Shown here piece after piece: positions 48,758 through 57,060 of a DNA stretch of 64,000 bases. The position numbers and the translations under genes were made by a program. The notes beneath the pieces were generated by a model. That model saw nothing but the letters and a program-made list of their open reading frames with translations. It did no database searches and was not told the DNA's origin. Positions within the stretch are counted from its first letter, which is position 1. Every line of letters begins with the position of its first letter. The DNA lies in the IMG/VR virus record IMGVR_UViG_3300008262_000003, positions 1 to 64,000 of that record; one strand, written 5' to 3'. This DNA comes from a virus.

Positions 48758-49147
48758 TTAGTGATGATGTTTAATAAAACCATTTATATACCCCTTGATG
48801 TTGTACGCACCCGCAGGATTCATACTATGAACAATAAAGTCACACATCTTCAGATCATTATCAATCATATAATCAACCAACCATTTGGCACAATCATACC
48901 CCGTCTTTTCCTTGAAGGTCTCATACTTCTCATTGTATGTTCCATTATACATTGAAGGATCGTAGTGTTCGTCAGCCAAATCGTGATCAAAGGATATTAA
49001 ATCCGGTAACCCATTTGTTTTAATGTAATCCACAAACTCATCGTAATTACGGACCACAACCCAATCATTATCAGCATAAACACGCTGCGGCATATAAACC
49101 ATACAATCCAACGGATTTCTTACATCATCCAAAAATAACTTTTTCAT
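48758..49147 (-). CDS. Cyclic-phosphate processing receiver domain (cREC) protein
   Basis: 129 residues. Motifs LFLDDVRNP (4-12), VVRNYDEFVDYI, PDLISFDHDLADE, GYDCAKWLVDYM and IVHSMNPAGAYNI match the cREC family, receiver-like domains predicted to process cyclic nucleotide or RNA 2',3'-phosphate ends. May work with the HAD protein at 10334. No phosphotransfer context. Confidence 0.75.
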   Translation of the reverse strand: MKKLFLDDVRNPLDCMVYMPQRVYADNDWVVVRNYDEFVDYIKTNGLPDLISFDHDLADEHYDPSMYNGTYNEKYETFKEKTGYDCAKWLVDYMIDNDLKMCDFIVHSMNPAGAYNIKGYINGFIKHHH

Positions 49148-49157
49148 ATCTTTTTTT

Positions 49158-49508
49158 TTATTTATGTTCTACTTCACAGTTCCATTGACTAGCAACAAAC
49201 ATCAAATTCATACCAAATACCCTATTTAAGTCCTTATCCCAAAACACCTCAGCATCGAATCCTCCTGTACTCACCGTGTAATTACCTTTAATTCTAATTG
49301 ATCCTGATGTTGCATCAACAAGTAACCCATATGCACATTCAACCATTTTATCAATACTCGGAACACCTCGAGTTGATGACCACCACCAATCCAATGCTTG
49401 CATCGTGATCTTAACTCGGTGAAAATCAAAATAACCTAAAGTCTCACTAATCTTTTGTTTGATATTATCATCAAAAGATTCAAAGGTCTCAATAGTTTTA
49501 CTGTTCAT
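49158..49508 (-). CDS. Hypothetical protein, paralogue of 47485
   Basis: 116 residues. Same plan as 47485 (LDWWWSSTRGVPSI, STGGFDAEVFW, FVASQWNCEVE). Its own host-type promoter ends 4 nt before the ATG. Confidence 0.6.
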   Translation of the reverse strand: MNSKTIETFESFDDNIKQKISETLGYFDFHRVKITMQALDWWWSSTRGVPSIDKMVECAYGLLVDATSGSIRIKGNYTVSTGGFDAEVFWDKDLNRVFGMNLMFVASQWNCEVEHK

Positions 49509-49512
49509 ACCA

Positions 49513-49543
49513 CAAAGATAAAGATAAAAAAGTAAAATCCAAA
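49513..49543 (-). promoter_or_regulatory. Host-type promoter
   Basis: Minus-strand TTTG-N19-TATCTTTG ending 4 nt before the ATG at 49508. Confidence 0.75.
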
Positions 49544-49607
49544 AAAAAATGGGAAACTAATCCCACTTTTTTGAGCCAACCGAGATTGGGTCCACCATTT
49601 GGTTTAC

Positions 49608-49886
49608 TCAAACCAACAAAGAAGATTCTAACATGGTATAAACATCAATAACATATTTACCGTTACAATACGGAATTAACGATCCGTGATGTGGAAAATA
49701 ATCTTGAACCACAGATTTTGATCCTTCAACAATATGAACTTCAAATGTGTCTTTGAAATTACCGTATAATTTATCAGACCCTCCGACAACTATTAAAGAC
49801 TTCTTACCAAACTCTTTTTTAAAAATCCTACCACCTTCAAAAACCGGATGATCGGTTGATTCTGCAATTATTTGTCCTATAGTCAT
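49608..49886 (-). CDS. Hypothetical protein (92 aa)
   Basis: Starts MTIGQIIAESTDHPVFEGGR; beta-rich with SLIVVGGSDKLYG. Its ATG overlaps the stop of the 29-residue membrane peptide (ATGA). Confidence 0.55.
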   Translation of the reverse strand: MTIGQIIAESTDHPVFEGGRIFKKEFGKKSLIVVGGSDKLYGNFKDTFEVHIVEGSKSVVQDYFPHHGSLIPYCNGKYVIDVYTMLESSLLV

Positions 49887-49972
49887 TGTTTGTTTTTTTT
49901 ATTCTCCTCTAAAATATGAATTAAACCTATGATCGCCAAAACATAAATAACCAACTTTAATATCGTTCTCAT
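49883..49972 (-). CDS. 29-residue membrane peptide
   Basis: Starts MRTILKLVIYVLAIIGLIHI, then a charged KKNKQ end. A single membrane helix. ATGA overlap with 49608 and a 3-nt gap from 49976 support real translation. Confidence 0.55.
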   Translation of the reverse strand: MRTILKLVIYVLAIIGLIHILEENKKNKQ

Positions 49973-49975
49973 AAA

Positions 49976-50254
49976 TTATCTAGTTTCAAGAGCCTCAATC
50001 TTAGATTTTACAATATCTGTCATTTCAACAATTTCCTCCACTTTTGATGAAATAATACACTCCTTAAGTATGTTGTAAGGAATATTCAAGAAGAAATCGT
50101 ACCCATTGAAAAATCTAAGGTCCGAACATTCCACAAAACAACCATTAATCATTTTAAGAAACAGCTTGAATTGTGTTCCATCAACAAATCTTTCGTCCAA
50201 AATAACACCCAACTCAAGGTGTTGGACTTTAACTCTACTAACCATCTTAATCAT
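49976..50254 (-). CDS. Hypothetical protein (92 aa)
   Basis: Starts MIKMVSRVKVQHLELGVILD, 4 nt after a consensus -7 box. Beta-rich, with a helical C-terminus. First gene of a three-gene unit to 49608. Confidence 0.6.
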   Translation of the reverse strand: MIKMVSRVKVQHLELGVILDERFVDGTQFKLFLKMINGCFVECSDLRFFNGYDFFLNIPYNILKECIISSKVEEIVEMTDIVKSKIEALETR

Positions 50255-50258
50255 ACAA

Positions 50259-50289
50259 CAAAGATAAGTATAGAAATTTAATTATCCAA
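50259..50289 (-). promoter_or_regulatory. Host-type promoter
   Basis: Minus-strand TTG-N20-TATCTTTG ending 4 nt before the ATG at 50254. Confidence 0.75.
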
Positions 50290-51250
50290 CTATTTCAAAA
50301 TTTTTTGATTTTTCTTTTGTCACATCAAAATCTCTTAACGATCCACCCGCATTTAATTTCACATAATGTCTTATGGCATCATCCAAATTTGTAAATTGGT
50401 TTTCCTTACTAATATCTTTAATTAAAAATTTAACAGCAATTTCTGAGGCAATCTTAGGATCATTAACCAAATCAGGATTAGATACCAAATCTTTACCAAT
50501 CAAATTACCATATTTGGAATAATTACCTTTACCTGTTAATTGGTTCAACCCTCTACCCCTATACATCCAACCATCATCACCACCTTGATTCCCCGCAACC
50601 TTTGAATAAACCACCTTAAAGAATTCCTTTGGATTGTTTTTTAATTTGGATAATTGATCATCCGATAAATGTTTAACTCGTTTTCCAAAAATATTCCTAA
50701 GTTTAGAGTTAGATGTTTTACTATATGGATTTTCCGATTGCGGAATAAATCCCGATTCCTTATCAATCGTTGATAGTATCGCCACTTGGGCATAAGGATT
50801 GGTCAAACCAACTTTAGTCATCTCATCAATCATACTATTAACAACACTACCCTTCGACCCCGAATAATTGTGTTTAATTTTTCCTTTTAATTTTGGTACA
50901 TCAGTTTTTACCTCTTCTTTATTTGACGTATCAATTGGTGATCCAGGCTTTTCTTGCAAAATACTATTAAAAAATTCATCAGTGATTTCACCATTAACCT
51001 TCAACCCTTTTGCTTTTTGGTATTGTTCAATAAAGTTCTTCATTTCCGAATCGTACTTACCATTCAACTTAACACCCGATATACCAAAATCTTTAAGTAA
51101 CTTTTGAATTGCGGTCACTTTAAACCCTTTGTCACCTAATTTTGGATATTCTTTTTTATCCTTCATTGCTTTAATACCGCTAAGAATTTTTCCCTGCACA
51201 AAATCATCCAAACCCAAAAGCTCAATAAATTGTTCAACTAATATTTTCAT
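50282..51250 (-). CDS. GH19-type lysozyme with peptidoglycan-binding domain
   Basis: 322 residues. N-terminus MKILVEQFIELLGLDDF is tag-like. Residues 37-95 are a PG_binding_1 domain (LGDKGFKVTAIQKLL...KLNGKYDSEM). Residues 145-310 are a GH19 chitinase/lysozyme domain: AILSTIDKESGF (catalytic Glu), YRGRGLNQLTGKGNYSKYG and a LIKD helix. A virion-borne or lytic muramidase. Start chosen at the ATG 13 nt from a TATTTAT box. Confidence 0.85.
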   Translation of the reverse strand: MKILVEQFIELLGLDDFVQGKILSGIKAMKDKKEYPKLGDKGFKVTAIQKLLKDFGISGVKLNGKYDSEMKNFIEQYQKAKGLKVNGEITDEFFNSILQEKPGSPIDTSNKEEVKTDVPKLKGKIKHNYSGSKGSVVNSMIDEMTKVGLTNPYAQVAILSTIDKESGFIPQSENPYSKTSNSKLRNIFGKRVKHLSDDQLSKLKNNPKEFFKVVYSKVAGNQGGDDGWMYRGRGLNQLTGKGNYSKYGNLIGKDLVSNPDLVNDPKIASEIAVKFLIKDISKENQFTNLDDAIRHYVKLNAGGSLRDFDVTKEKSKNFEIVG

Positions 51251-51280
51251 AAAAACTTTTAATATAAATACCTTATTAAA

Positions 51281-51309
51281 CAAAAAAACCCATCACAATC
51301 GTGATAGGT
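51281..51309 (-). terminator. Terminator of the large ncRNA
   Basis: On the minus strand ACCTATCAC-gatt-GTGATGGGT, 9 bp with one G-U pair, followed by T7. The G-U pair and T run exist only in the minus direction. Confidence 0.85.
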
Positions 51310-52137
51310 TATATTGGCTAACGCTGAGACTAAACGTTTTGGTTGGTTGCCTTTGGAGGGATTATCCGAGGTTTGGTTCCCCAATCTTGTCCACATATGT
51401 TGCCATACGTATCAACCAGTGTCGGTAACTATCGGTTACCACTCGTTTCGTTGTGACTTACTCCACACTTACTTATGTCTGTTCAATCTTGCTAGACTGA
51501 CTAAAGGATGGCCGTCCTACCAGCACTTTCGTTATGAAACCTAACAGACTTGCGGTCTGATTAAGTTCTTGGTTGACGCAAGGTCCCAAGAATTAGACAC
51601 CTTTCATCACAACGCCCGAAGGCTTTCGCTTCATCTTGTTTTTAGTTCAAATACAAATTGAGTAGCCGTGAGTTTTGAAGGACGTGCTTCGGGAGAAGTT
51701 TCATATCTTTTGGACACAAAATGCTTCACGACCTTCTGTAAGTCTGCAAACCTACGGTTCATAAGGATTACGTTGTTTCACAACTCGGAAACCCTTCAGA
51801 ACTGGTGCCAAGCCCTACTTCCAATTGCAGTCGGAGTCGAACCTTCACCTTCAACTTTTCCTATTGGTGTCACCACCTCAACCTCGAGTCTCACTTCTCG
51901 AGATGAATAGATTCTCTCAGCGGTTGCCCCCGAGATTCCATCCGTAGTTGATTTGCTTAGTTGTCAAATCTTATGATCTGCGAGACTGTCGGTTGCTAAA
52001 CCATAAAGTCCCATTTAGTCCCGTCACCGGGGTTATCTAATGACGCTAAGCCGCCAATACCGTCGACCTAATTCCTTGAGAGGGGAAATGGTCTTTTTCA
52101 AAGAACGTTGTCGGTTTTGAGTATTATCCGACGTTTT
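51282..52137 (-). ncRNA. Large structured non-coding RNA (about 855 nt)
   Basis: No sensible coding frame on the minus strand for about 850 bp, and base composition is clearly less AT-rich than neighbours. A consensus promoter and an intrinsic terminator frame it. Local hairpins: GTCGG/CCGAC at the 5' end (52110-52132), CCCG-gtga-CGGG (52020-52031), two CTCGAG arms (51884-51903), GTTGT/ACAAC (51772-51784), TTCTTGG/CCAAGAA (51566-51592), CAGAC/GTCTG (51545-51559), GGTAAC/GTTACC (51424-51440), plus GNRA loops (gtga, gaaa). Size, autonomy and phage location resemble the GOLLD and ROOL giant RNA classes, but I cannot match a consensus. Confidence 0.85.
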
Positions 52138-52143
52138 GGACTA

Positions 52144-52174
52144 CAAAGTTAGAACAACTTTTTCGTTCTGTCAA
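52144..52174 (-). promoter_or_regulatory. Host-type promoter of the large ncRNA
   Basis: Minus-strand TTG-N20-TAACTTTG (the -33 element reads TTGACA), giving a start near 52137. Confidence 0.8.
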
Positions 52175-52269
52175 GTCTTTTTTTGAAATTTTTTTGGGGT
52201 AATTTTTATAAATATACCCTAAATCTCAAAAATCTCACTCAACACTACAAAATTACAAACTTTTTTTCA

Positions 52270-52701
52270 TTATGTCAAGATATTTTTGAAAATTTCTTCA
52301 TTTTCTTTGAAACAAGTATAATGATTGTGGTATGCAAGATGTCTAGCCTCAACTTCCAAGGGGTGTTGTTCATACCCATACACCTTTAATAACTTCTCAT
52401 ATTTTGTCGCCACAGGTTGCATAGAATGAACATACTCGTGAATGATCGTTTGTATCAAATCACCCAACGTTTTGTGCATAGTATAGTTGATACCAATGAT
52501 ATTATCTTCGTGATCATACCAACCAAATGTTGTCTTACCATCAGGTCCTTTACTACCTTTAATACAGAAGTGTGATATTGGTGATTTTCTACGTCTATTC
52601 ACACCCATATTAGTTTTACACCACCCAATAACAACATCGGCAATCTTTTCAGTTCTTTTCCTACCGATTCTCTTAACTGAAGTACTAATATTTGTAACCA
52701 T
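52270..52701 (-). CDS. SprT-like zinc metallopeptidase
   Basis: 143 residues from MVTNISTSVKRIGRKRTEKI. HEYVH (88-92) and PLEVEARHLAYHNH (114-127) give the SprT-like HExxH plus downstream acidic helix. No capsid tag and a host-type promoter, unlike the three tagged peptidases, so it probably acts in the infected cell, perhaps on DNA-protein crosslinks as other SprT-like enzymes do. Confidence 0.75.
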   Translation of the reverse strand: MVTNISTSVKRIGRKRTEKIADVVIGWCKTNMGVNRRRKSPISHFCIKGSKGPDGKTTFGWYDHEDNIIGINYTMHKTLGDLIQTIIHEYVHSMQPVATKYEKLLKVYGYEQHPLEVEARHLAYHNHYTCFKENEEIFKNILT

Positions 52702-52705
52702 ATCA

Positions 52706-52736
52706 CAAAGATAATTACAAAATTTCATACTTCAAA
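52706..52736 (-). promoter_or_regulatory. Host-type promoter
   Basis: Minus-strand TTTG-N19-TATC TTTG (TTG in TTTTG), ending 4 nt before the ATG at 52701; this rejects nine upstream codons. Confidence 0.75.
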
Positions 52737-52929
52737 AGTGTTAATGTCGTTTTTTTCAAAAAACCAACAAAATATCACCTAACAACACCATAAGAACAAA
52801 AAAACACCATATTATACACTAAAACGAAAAGTTAATGATATCTTAATAACACACCGAAAAATTCATTTTATACAAATCCTTTTTTATTTATTGTTATGGA
52901 TAAACACTTTTCTACTAAACAATTTAATT

Positions 52930-53469
52930 ATGAAAACACTTTTTACACTACTATTTTCGTTTGTTTTTATTTCAATTTCTGTCGCAAAATCACACAAAAA
53001 CTATGGAACAATAAAATCTCAAAAACTCTACGAATGTATTGAAAAATACTCAGAAGAGTTGGGTGTTCCCAAACACATCGCTTATAACATAGCAAGACTT
53101 GAAACCGGTTACAAAGGACCAACCCACAAAAACTACAACCCACACAGAAGATCAAGATGTGGGGCTGTCGGTCCAATGCAAATCATACCACGTTACGCAA
53201 AAAAACTCGAGAAGAATTTAAGTAACAAAATCTTAATGTATAATATTGAAACGAATGTTAGAATTTCGTTGAAGATGTTAAAGAAACATTACAACAGGTA
53301 CCATTCTTGGGAAAAGGCAGTCGCTTGTTACCATAAAGGTAATCCAAGACCTAACAAATATTCAAGATATGTTACAACAAATTACAACTACCATCGTAAA
53401 TGGGATCGGTCCTATAGGAATGATTACCCAAAGTGTGATACGACAGATATAATTTACGCAAACAGATGA
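52930..53469 (+). CDS. Secreted lytic transglycosylase (SLT)
   Basis: 179 residues. Signal peptide MKTLFTLLFSFVFISISVAK. SLT domain: IARLETGY (catalytic Glu58), RCGAVGPMQIIPRYA, NIETNVRISLKMLKKHY and AVACYHKGNP. The basic C-terminus has YNYHRKWDRSY. Export implies action on periplasmic peptidoglycan, for lysis or virion entry. Starts at the ATG beside the signal sequence, not 13 codons earlier. Confidence 0.85.
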   Translation: MKTLFTLLFSFVFISISVAKSHKNYGTIKSQKLYECIEKYSEELGVPKHIAYNIARLETGYKGPTHKNYNPHRRSRCGAVGPMQIIPRYAKKLEKNLSNKILMYNIETNVRISLKMLKKHYNRYHSWEKAVACYHKGNPRPNKYSRYVTTNYNYHRKWDRSYRNDYPKCDTTDIIYANR

Positions 53470-53476
53470 AAATAAA

Positions 53477-53505
53477 AATGGGGGTCATTGACCCCCATTT
53501 CTTTT
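53477..53505. terminator. Bidirectional terminator
   Basis: ATGGGGGTCA pairs with TGACCCCCAT between convergent genes. Confidence 0.8.
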
Positions 53506-54094
53506 ATACAATATCCTTTGACTCAATCAAAGTATATGTAAATGAATTACCGTGTTTATCTCGGGACTTCCTAATGATTTCCATAAAGGAATCAAAATCC
53601 GCCGATCTTTTGAATACTTGGCAACCTTCCGACCAATTTTCTACGTATGTTGAATCAACACCCGCTTTATGAATGTTAATACCGAAAACACCTTCTTGGA
53701 TTTTGTTCTCGTCGTGTTGCATATCTTTATCAGCATCACGATATACTTTCACATTCTTAGCTTGTCTCAACGCTTCATACTTACCTTGGTGTAATCCGAT
53801 TATGTGAGAACTTCTATACTGTCCTTCAACCAATCTTGCAACACCTGCAGCGTTATGATACTCCAACATCGCTTTCTTACCGGGATCGGTTGTGATCGTC
53901 CATTCATGATACTTCCATTGACCACCAACTTTATAAGATAGTGTAATAGTATCATCAAACGCATTCGTTACTTTATCACCTGTTGCTGAATTTCTTACTC
54001 CTACAATATTAACATCATAGTCGGTATCAGAATCAAACCACTTATAACCTTTTGTCTCAACCGCTTTTTGGATTTTCTCTCTACTGTAAGCCAT
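53504..54094 (-). CDS. YkuD-like endolysin candidate
   Basis: 196 residues. HIIGLHQGKYEAL, a GINIHKAG segment and SEGCQVFKRSADFDSF give a His...Cys pair like L,D-transpeptidase/YkuD domains used by some Bacteroidetes phages to cut peptidoglycan. It is one base from the holin candidate upstream, which supports a lysis role. The enzyme class is inferred. Confidence 0.7.
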   Translation of the reverse strand: MAYSREKIQKAVETKGYKWFDSDTDYDVNIVGVRNSATGDKVTNAFDDTITLSYKVGGQWKYHEWTITTDPGKKAMLEYHNAAGVARLVEGQYRSSHIIGLHQGKYEALRQAKNVKVYRDADKDMQHDENKIQEGVFGINIHKAGVDSTYVENWSEGCQVFKRSADFDSFMEIIRKSRDKHGNSFTYTLIESKDIV

Positions 54095-54348
54095 TATCCT
54101 TCAGTCTCCTCATCTTTTTTAGGTTTTTTAGGTGCTGCGAAGTTATCCAATGATGTTCCGAACAAACATGCAATAGTAACATACTCGACCGCACTTACCA
54201 ACTCAGCCGATGGTTTAATTTCTTCGTGAGTAAATGAATTAGCTATCATTGTTCCAGCAAGTGCAAGGAAACCAATGAAAGCGATTACTCTCTTTGAGCT
54301 CACATCTCCCGATGCGGAACTCAACATTGATTTGAAAAATTTTTTCAT
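54094..54348 (-). CDS. Holin candidate (84 aa)
   Basis: Two transmembrane helices (about 20-37 and 50-66) joined by a short polar loop, with a basic N-terminus (MKKFFKSMLSSASGDVSSKR) and a charged C-terminus. Overlaps the YkuD-like gene by 1 nt. A class II holin layout. Confidence 0.65.
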   Translation of the reverse strand: MKKFFKSMLSSASGDVSSKRVIAFIGFLALAGTMIANSFTHEEIKPSAELVSAVEYVTIACLFGTSLDNFAAPKKPKKDEETEG

Positions 54349-54382
54349 AATATCCTGTTTTATGAATAAATATCTTCAACAA

Positions 54383-54772
54383 TCAAATTCTACTCAAAAA
54401 ATCAATAAAGGATTGTGTCATCGGTGTCGGTAAATCATCCAAATCAAAGAACCCACATTCAGTATGTTCAAACCCATCTTGAGCCATGTCCAAATCAATA
54501 TCAATCATCTCATCGGACTCATATAAGAACATATGAATTACCTTTGTTACCTTACCTTTTATTATAATTCTACCAATATAATTAAAATCACCTTGCAGTT
54601 CATAACCTGTTTCCTCATAAAACTCTCTCATCGCACCTTCGGGCGGTGATTCGTAATCCTCAACATGCCCTGATGGAATAGACCAATAACCACCAAGTGT
54701 TTGATCCATCGCCCTTTTACACAAAAGAATTTCATTTCCAACTTTATATACAATTCCTGCAATTTCTTCCAT
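54383..54772 (-). CDS. NUDIX hydrolase
   Basis: 129 residues from MEEIAGIVYKVGNEILLCKR. Complete Nudix box (35-57): G-x5-E-x7-RE-x2-EE-x-G in GHVEDYESPPEGAMREFYEE then TGY. Hydrolyses a nucleoside diphosphate derivative, perhaps mRNA caps, NAD-type or damaged nucleotides; substrate not predictable. Divergent from the DUF192 gene across an 10-bp gap with a shared box. Confidence 0.85.
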   Translation of the reverse strand: MEEIAGIVYKVGNEILLCKRAMDQTLGGYWSIPSGHVEDYESPPEGAMREFYEETGYELQGDFNYIGRIIIKGKVTKVIHMFLYESDEMIDIDLDMAQDGFEHTECGFFDLDDLPTPMTQSFIDFLSRI

Positions 54773-54782
54773 ATTTATAAGT

Positions 54783-55142
54783 ATGTTATATCCAGTTAAA
54801 ATAAGAATAAATGACCAAGTTTTCAAATGTGAAGTTAGACACACTAAAAGTGACTTGGAAAAAGGTATGATGGGAAGAACATTTCCCGATACTAATTATA
54901 GTATGTTGTTTATTATGCCAACATCAGAAAGACAAAGTTTTTGGATGAAAAACTGTGTTCAACCATTAGATATACTTTTTATATCGGGTGTTAAAATTAC
55001 AACAATACATAAGAATTGTCCTCCTTGTGATGAAGAACCTTGTGAAACTTATGAAGGTTACGGTGGTTTTGTGTTAGAATTAAACGGTGGTGCCTGTGAT
55101 ATGTACGGAATAAACGAAGGTGATAGAATTGAGATTATTTAA
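54783..55142 (+). CDS. DUF192 family protein
   Basis: 119 residues with KGMMGRTFP, MLFIMPTSERQSFWMKNCVQ, PLDILFI and EGYGGFVLELNGG, the DUF192 signature. A compact beta domain of unknown role in many bacteria and phages. TATTTAT (54772-54778) is 4 nt before the ATG. Confidence 0.8.
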   Translation: MLYPVKIRINDQVFKCEVRHTKSDLEKGMMGRTFPDTNYSMLFIMPTSERQSFWMKNCVQPLDILFISGVKITTIHKNCPPCDEEPCETYEGYGGFVLELNGGACDMYGINEGDRIEII

Positions 55143-55501
55143 TCCCAATGAACACTCATATAAGGCCTACCATCCTTAAGATGTAACTCACCCATTCCCC
55201 AACCTTCAACATTACGAAACGTAACAGATCCACCGGACTTAACATCTACCATATCCTCAACTCTTACAACCATACCTGGTGTTAATTTTTGGTTCTTACC
55301 TTTTGGATCTAATACAACGGTACCATTAACATTCATCACCGTTAATTTATTTCTATTAACCGGTTTCAAACTCTTTTCAACAATTTTACCGTCATTAGTC
55401 ATAATGGATCCAAATTTAATTCCCGATCCAACTTGTTCACTTATTACTTTTTTTACTAATCTAACTAAATCAGATTCAGTAAGTCTTACAATTTTACTCA
55501 T
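55139..55501 (-). CDS. Tagged beta-rich protein (120 aa)
   Basis: Tag MSKIVRLTESDLVRLVKKVISE, then Q. The body is short beta strands with Gly/Val/Lys and a GWGMGELHLKDGRPYMSVHW end, like a small OB- or SH3-type fold. Its 3' end overlaps the DUF192 gene. First of a tagged pair with 55503 upstream by 1 nt. Confidence 0.65.
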   Translation of the reverse strand: MSKIVRLTESDLVRLVKKVISEQVGSGIKFGSIMTNDGKIVEKSLKPVNRNKLTVMNVNGTVVLDPKGKNQKLTPGMVVRVEDMVDVKSGGSVTFRNVEGWGMGELHLKDGRPYMSVHWD

Positions 55502-55502
55502 A

Positions 55503-55871
55503 TTATTTTAATGTTAAAAGATATTTTAATTTATTAAATTCCGCCATCATTTCATCTCTAATGTTTAACAGATCACTATCACCCGCATCATATACATCAT
55601 TCAGTGATAGTAAAAAATCAACACATGAATTTACATAATCATCAATACTAATTTCATCAATATCAATAATCTCAATATTTAAGACACCATTATTTAATCT
55701 AGGTCTCCCATGTTTACCCATACAAACCTCAACAAACTTATCAATTAAGTCATCTAATGCATCATACACACCACCAAACGCTTGGTGTTGAGCATAACTT
55801 GTGGTTTGCCAATGCAACATTTTAACCTGTTGTTGCATCTTCATCATGTTTTCAATTATTTCAACTTGCAT
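55503..55871 (-). CDS. Dps/ferritin-like four-helix protein
   Basis: 122 residues. MMKMQQQVKMLHWQTTSYAQHQAFGGVYD and DDLIDKFVEVCMG follow Dps-like helices with HW and H--- metal-site positions (DUF5856-type phage family). Could protect DNA in the head or bind iron; the tag helix is absent. Coupled between two tagged genes. Confidence 0.65.
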   Translation of the reverse strand: MQVEIIENMMKMQQQVKMLHWQTTSYAQHQAFGGVYDALDDLIDKFVEVCMGKHGRPRLNNGVLNIEIIDIDEISIDDYVNSCVDFLLSLNDVYDAGDSDLLNIRDEMMAEFNKLKYLLTLK

Positions 55872-55872
55872 A

Positions 55873-56871
55873 TTATATAAAATTAATTAATTTAGAAAAG
55901 TAATCATCAATAGAGTTAGAACTAGCACTTGATGGTTTTTCAACTTCCACCGGTTTAATTACCGCTTCGGGTTTAGTGGTCGTTCCCGAAACTTCGTCAT
56001 TGAATAGTTGGCTACCTTCACGAGTGTTTGTAAATTCTTCCATTTTCTCGTTAACGGTTTCCTCACCATATTTATTAACCAATTGCTCGGGGGTTGTGAA
56101 TTTAGTAATACCCATGTAATCCAAAAATCTACCCCAAAATTTAGTTTTTAATATTAACTTACTTAATTGAGGATTTCTCCACCAACCTATCTTACGGAAA
56201 AACTTAGTTAATTTACCCATCTTATCAACATTAAAATCTCTAAACACTCTAACTGATTTTGATGTCTTTCCCGTCAATGCCGCTTCTTTAGCACCCGCAG
56301 TGAATAATTTAATCCAATCTGAGATTAAATTAATAAACCTACCAATTAAAGGTATTTTCCTACCTTTCTCTAATATATTCATCAATGGTTGTGACCATTT
56401 TGATGTTGTATTAGCCAAACTAGTAACCGCCTTGTCACCTTTTAAGATCTCCTGTGCGACTTTTGAACTCTTACCCGTAGCCATCGCCACTTCCAAACCT
56501 TTAACACCTTTACTAGCCATCGCAACACCTTTTATTGGTTTTGCAATAAGATCACCAACATAAGGTATTGCTGATATCATTGATAATATTCCAAAAAACT
56601 TTTGACCTCTTGAGAAATAGATAACACCATTCACTAAATCAACAACACCTGTTGGATCAAAAATACCCACGATATCACCCGCAGTTTGAATCCAATCCAT
56701 AACACTTTCATTTATATCTATAATGTCATTAGGATATAATATCTTCAAATATTCAATAACCGCAATCTTAGCCTCATCATCAAAATTCTCAACGATACCT
56801 CTAACTCTTTTTAATTCTTGGTTAGATAACATTAAACGATTAACCTGCGACTCCGCTAGTTGTAATTTCAT
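55873..56871 (-). CDS. Tagged protein with pretoxin-like hydrophobic region
   Basis: 332 residues. N-terminal helices MKLQLAESQVNRLMLSNQEL then KRVRGIVE-N, a tag-like site. Residues 62-120 (WIQTAGDIVGIFDPTGVVDL through PYVGDLIAKP) are the Gly/Pro/hydrophobic pattern typical of the N-terminal region of polymorphic toxins, thought to aid membrane passage. The basic middle and a Ser/Thr/Pro tail follow. Candidate membrane-penetrating cargo. Confidence 0.6.
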   Translation of the reverse strand: MKLQLAESQVNRLMLSNQELKRVRGIVENFDDEAKIAVIEYLKILYPNDIIDINESVMDWIQTAGDIVGIFDPTGVVDLVNGVIYFSRGQKFFGILSMISAIPYVGDLIAKPIKGVAMASKGVKGLEVAMATGKSSKVAQEILKGDKAVTSLANTTSKWSQPLMNILEKGRKIPLIGRFINLISDWIKLFTAGAKEAALTGKTSKSVRVFRDFNVDKMGKLTKFFRKIGWWRNPQLSKLILKTKFWGRFLDYMGITKFTTPEQLVNKYGEETVNEKMEEFTNTREGSQLFNDEVSGTTTKPEAVIKPVEVEKPSSASSNSIDDYFSKLINFI

Positions 56872-56906
56872 AAATTATTTTTATTTATAATAAATACCTA
56901 CAAAAA

Positions 56907-56928
56907 CAAAAAAAGGGAATCCCTTCCC
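56907..56928 (-). terminator. Rho-independent terminator
   Basis: Minus-strand GGGAA-ggga-TTCCC then T7; ends the 22-residue gene. Confidence 0.65.
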
Positions 56929-56936
56929 ATCATTTT

Positions 56937-57005
56937 TCACGATTCAACATCGTCCTCAGCATAAGCACCCTCATCTTCTTCTTCAGGGTCATAAAAATCT
57001 CTCAT
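56937..57005 (-). CDS. 22-residue acidic mini-protein
   Basis: MRDFYDPEEEDEGAYAEDDV and two more residues. It lies alone between two terminators and has a TATTTAT box 11 nt upstream, which makes a dedicated mini-gene likely. An acidic partner of a basic or DNA-binding protein is one possibility. Confidence 0.5.
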   Translation of the reverse strand: MRDFYDPEEEDEGAYAEDDVES

Positions 57006-57023
57006 AATGTTTATTTATAAATA

Positions 57024-57046
57024 TAAAAAAAGGGACCTAAGTCCCA
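57024..57046 (-). terminator. Rho-independent terminator
   Basis: Minus-strand GGGAC-ttag-GTCCC then T7; ends the 57744-57061 gene. Confidence 0.75.
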
Positions 57047-57060
57047 TTTTCCAATATTAA

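Noticed and set aside
51314-51910. Plus-strand open frames over the large RNA (51314-51544, 51668-51910)
   Set aside because: They oppose the promoter and terminator, lie over RNA hairpins, and show no family-like protein pattern.
51282-52137. The RNA as tmRNA or RNase P RNA
   Set aside because: Too long, and no tRNA-like ends with a tag frame or RNase P core motifs could be found.
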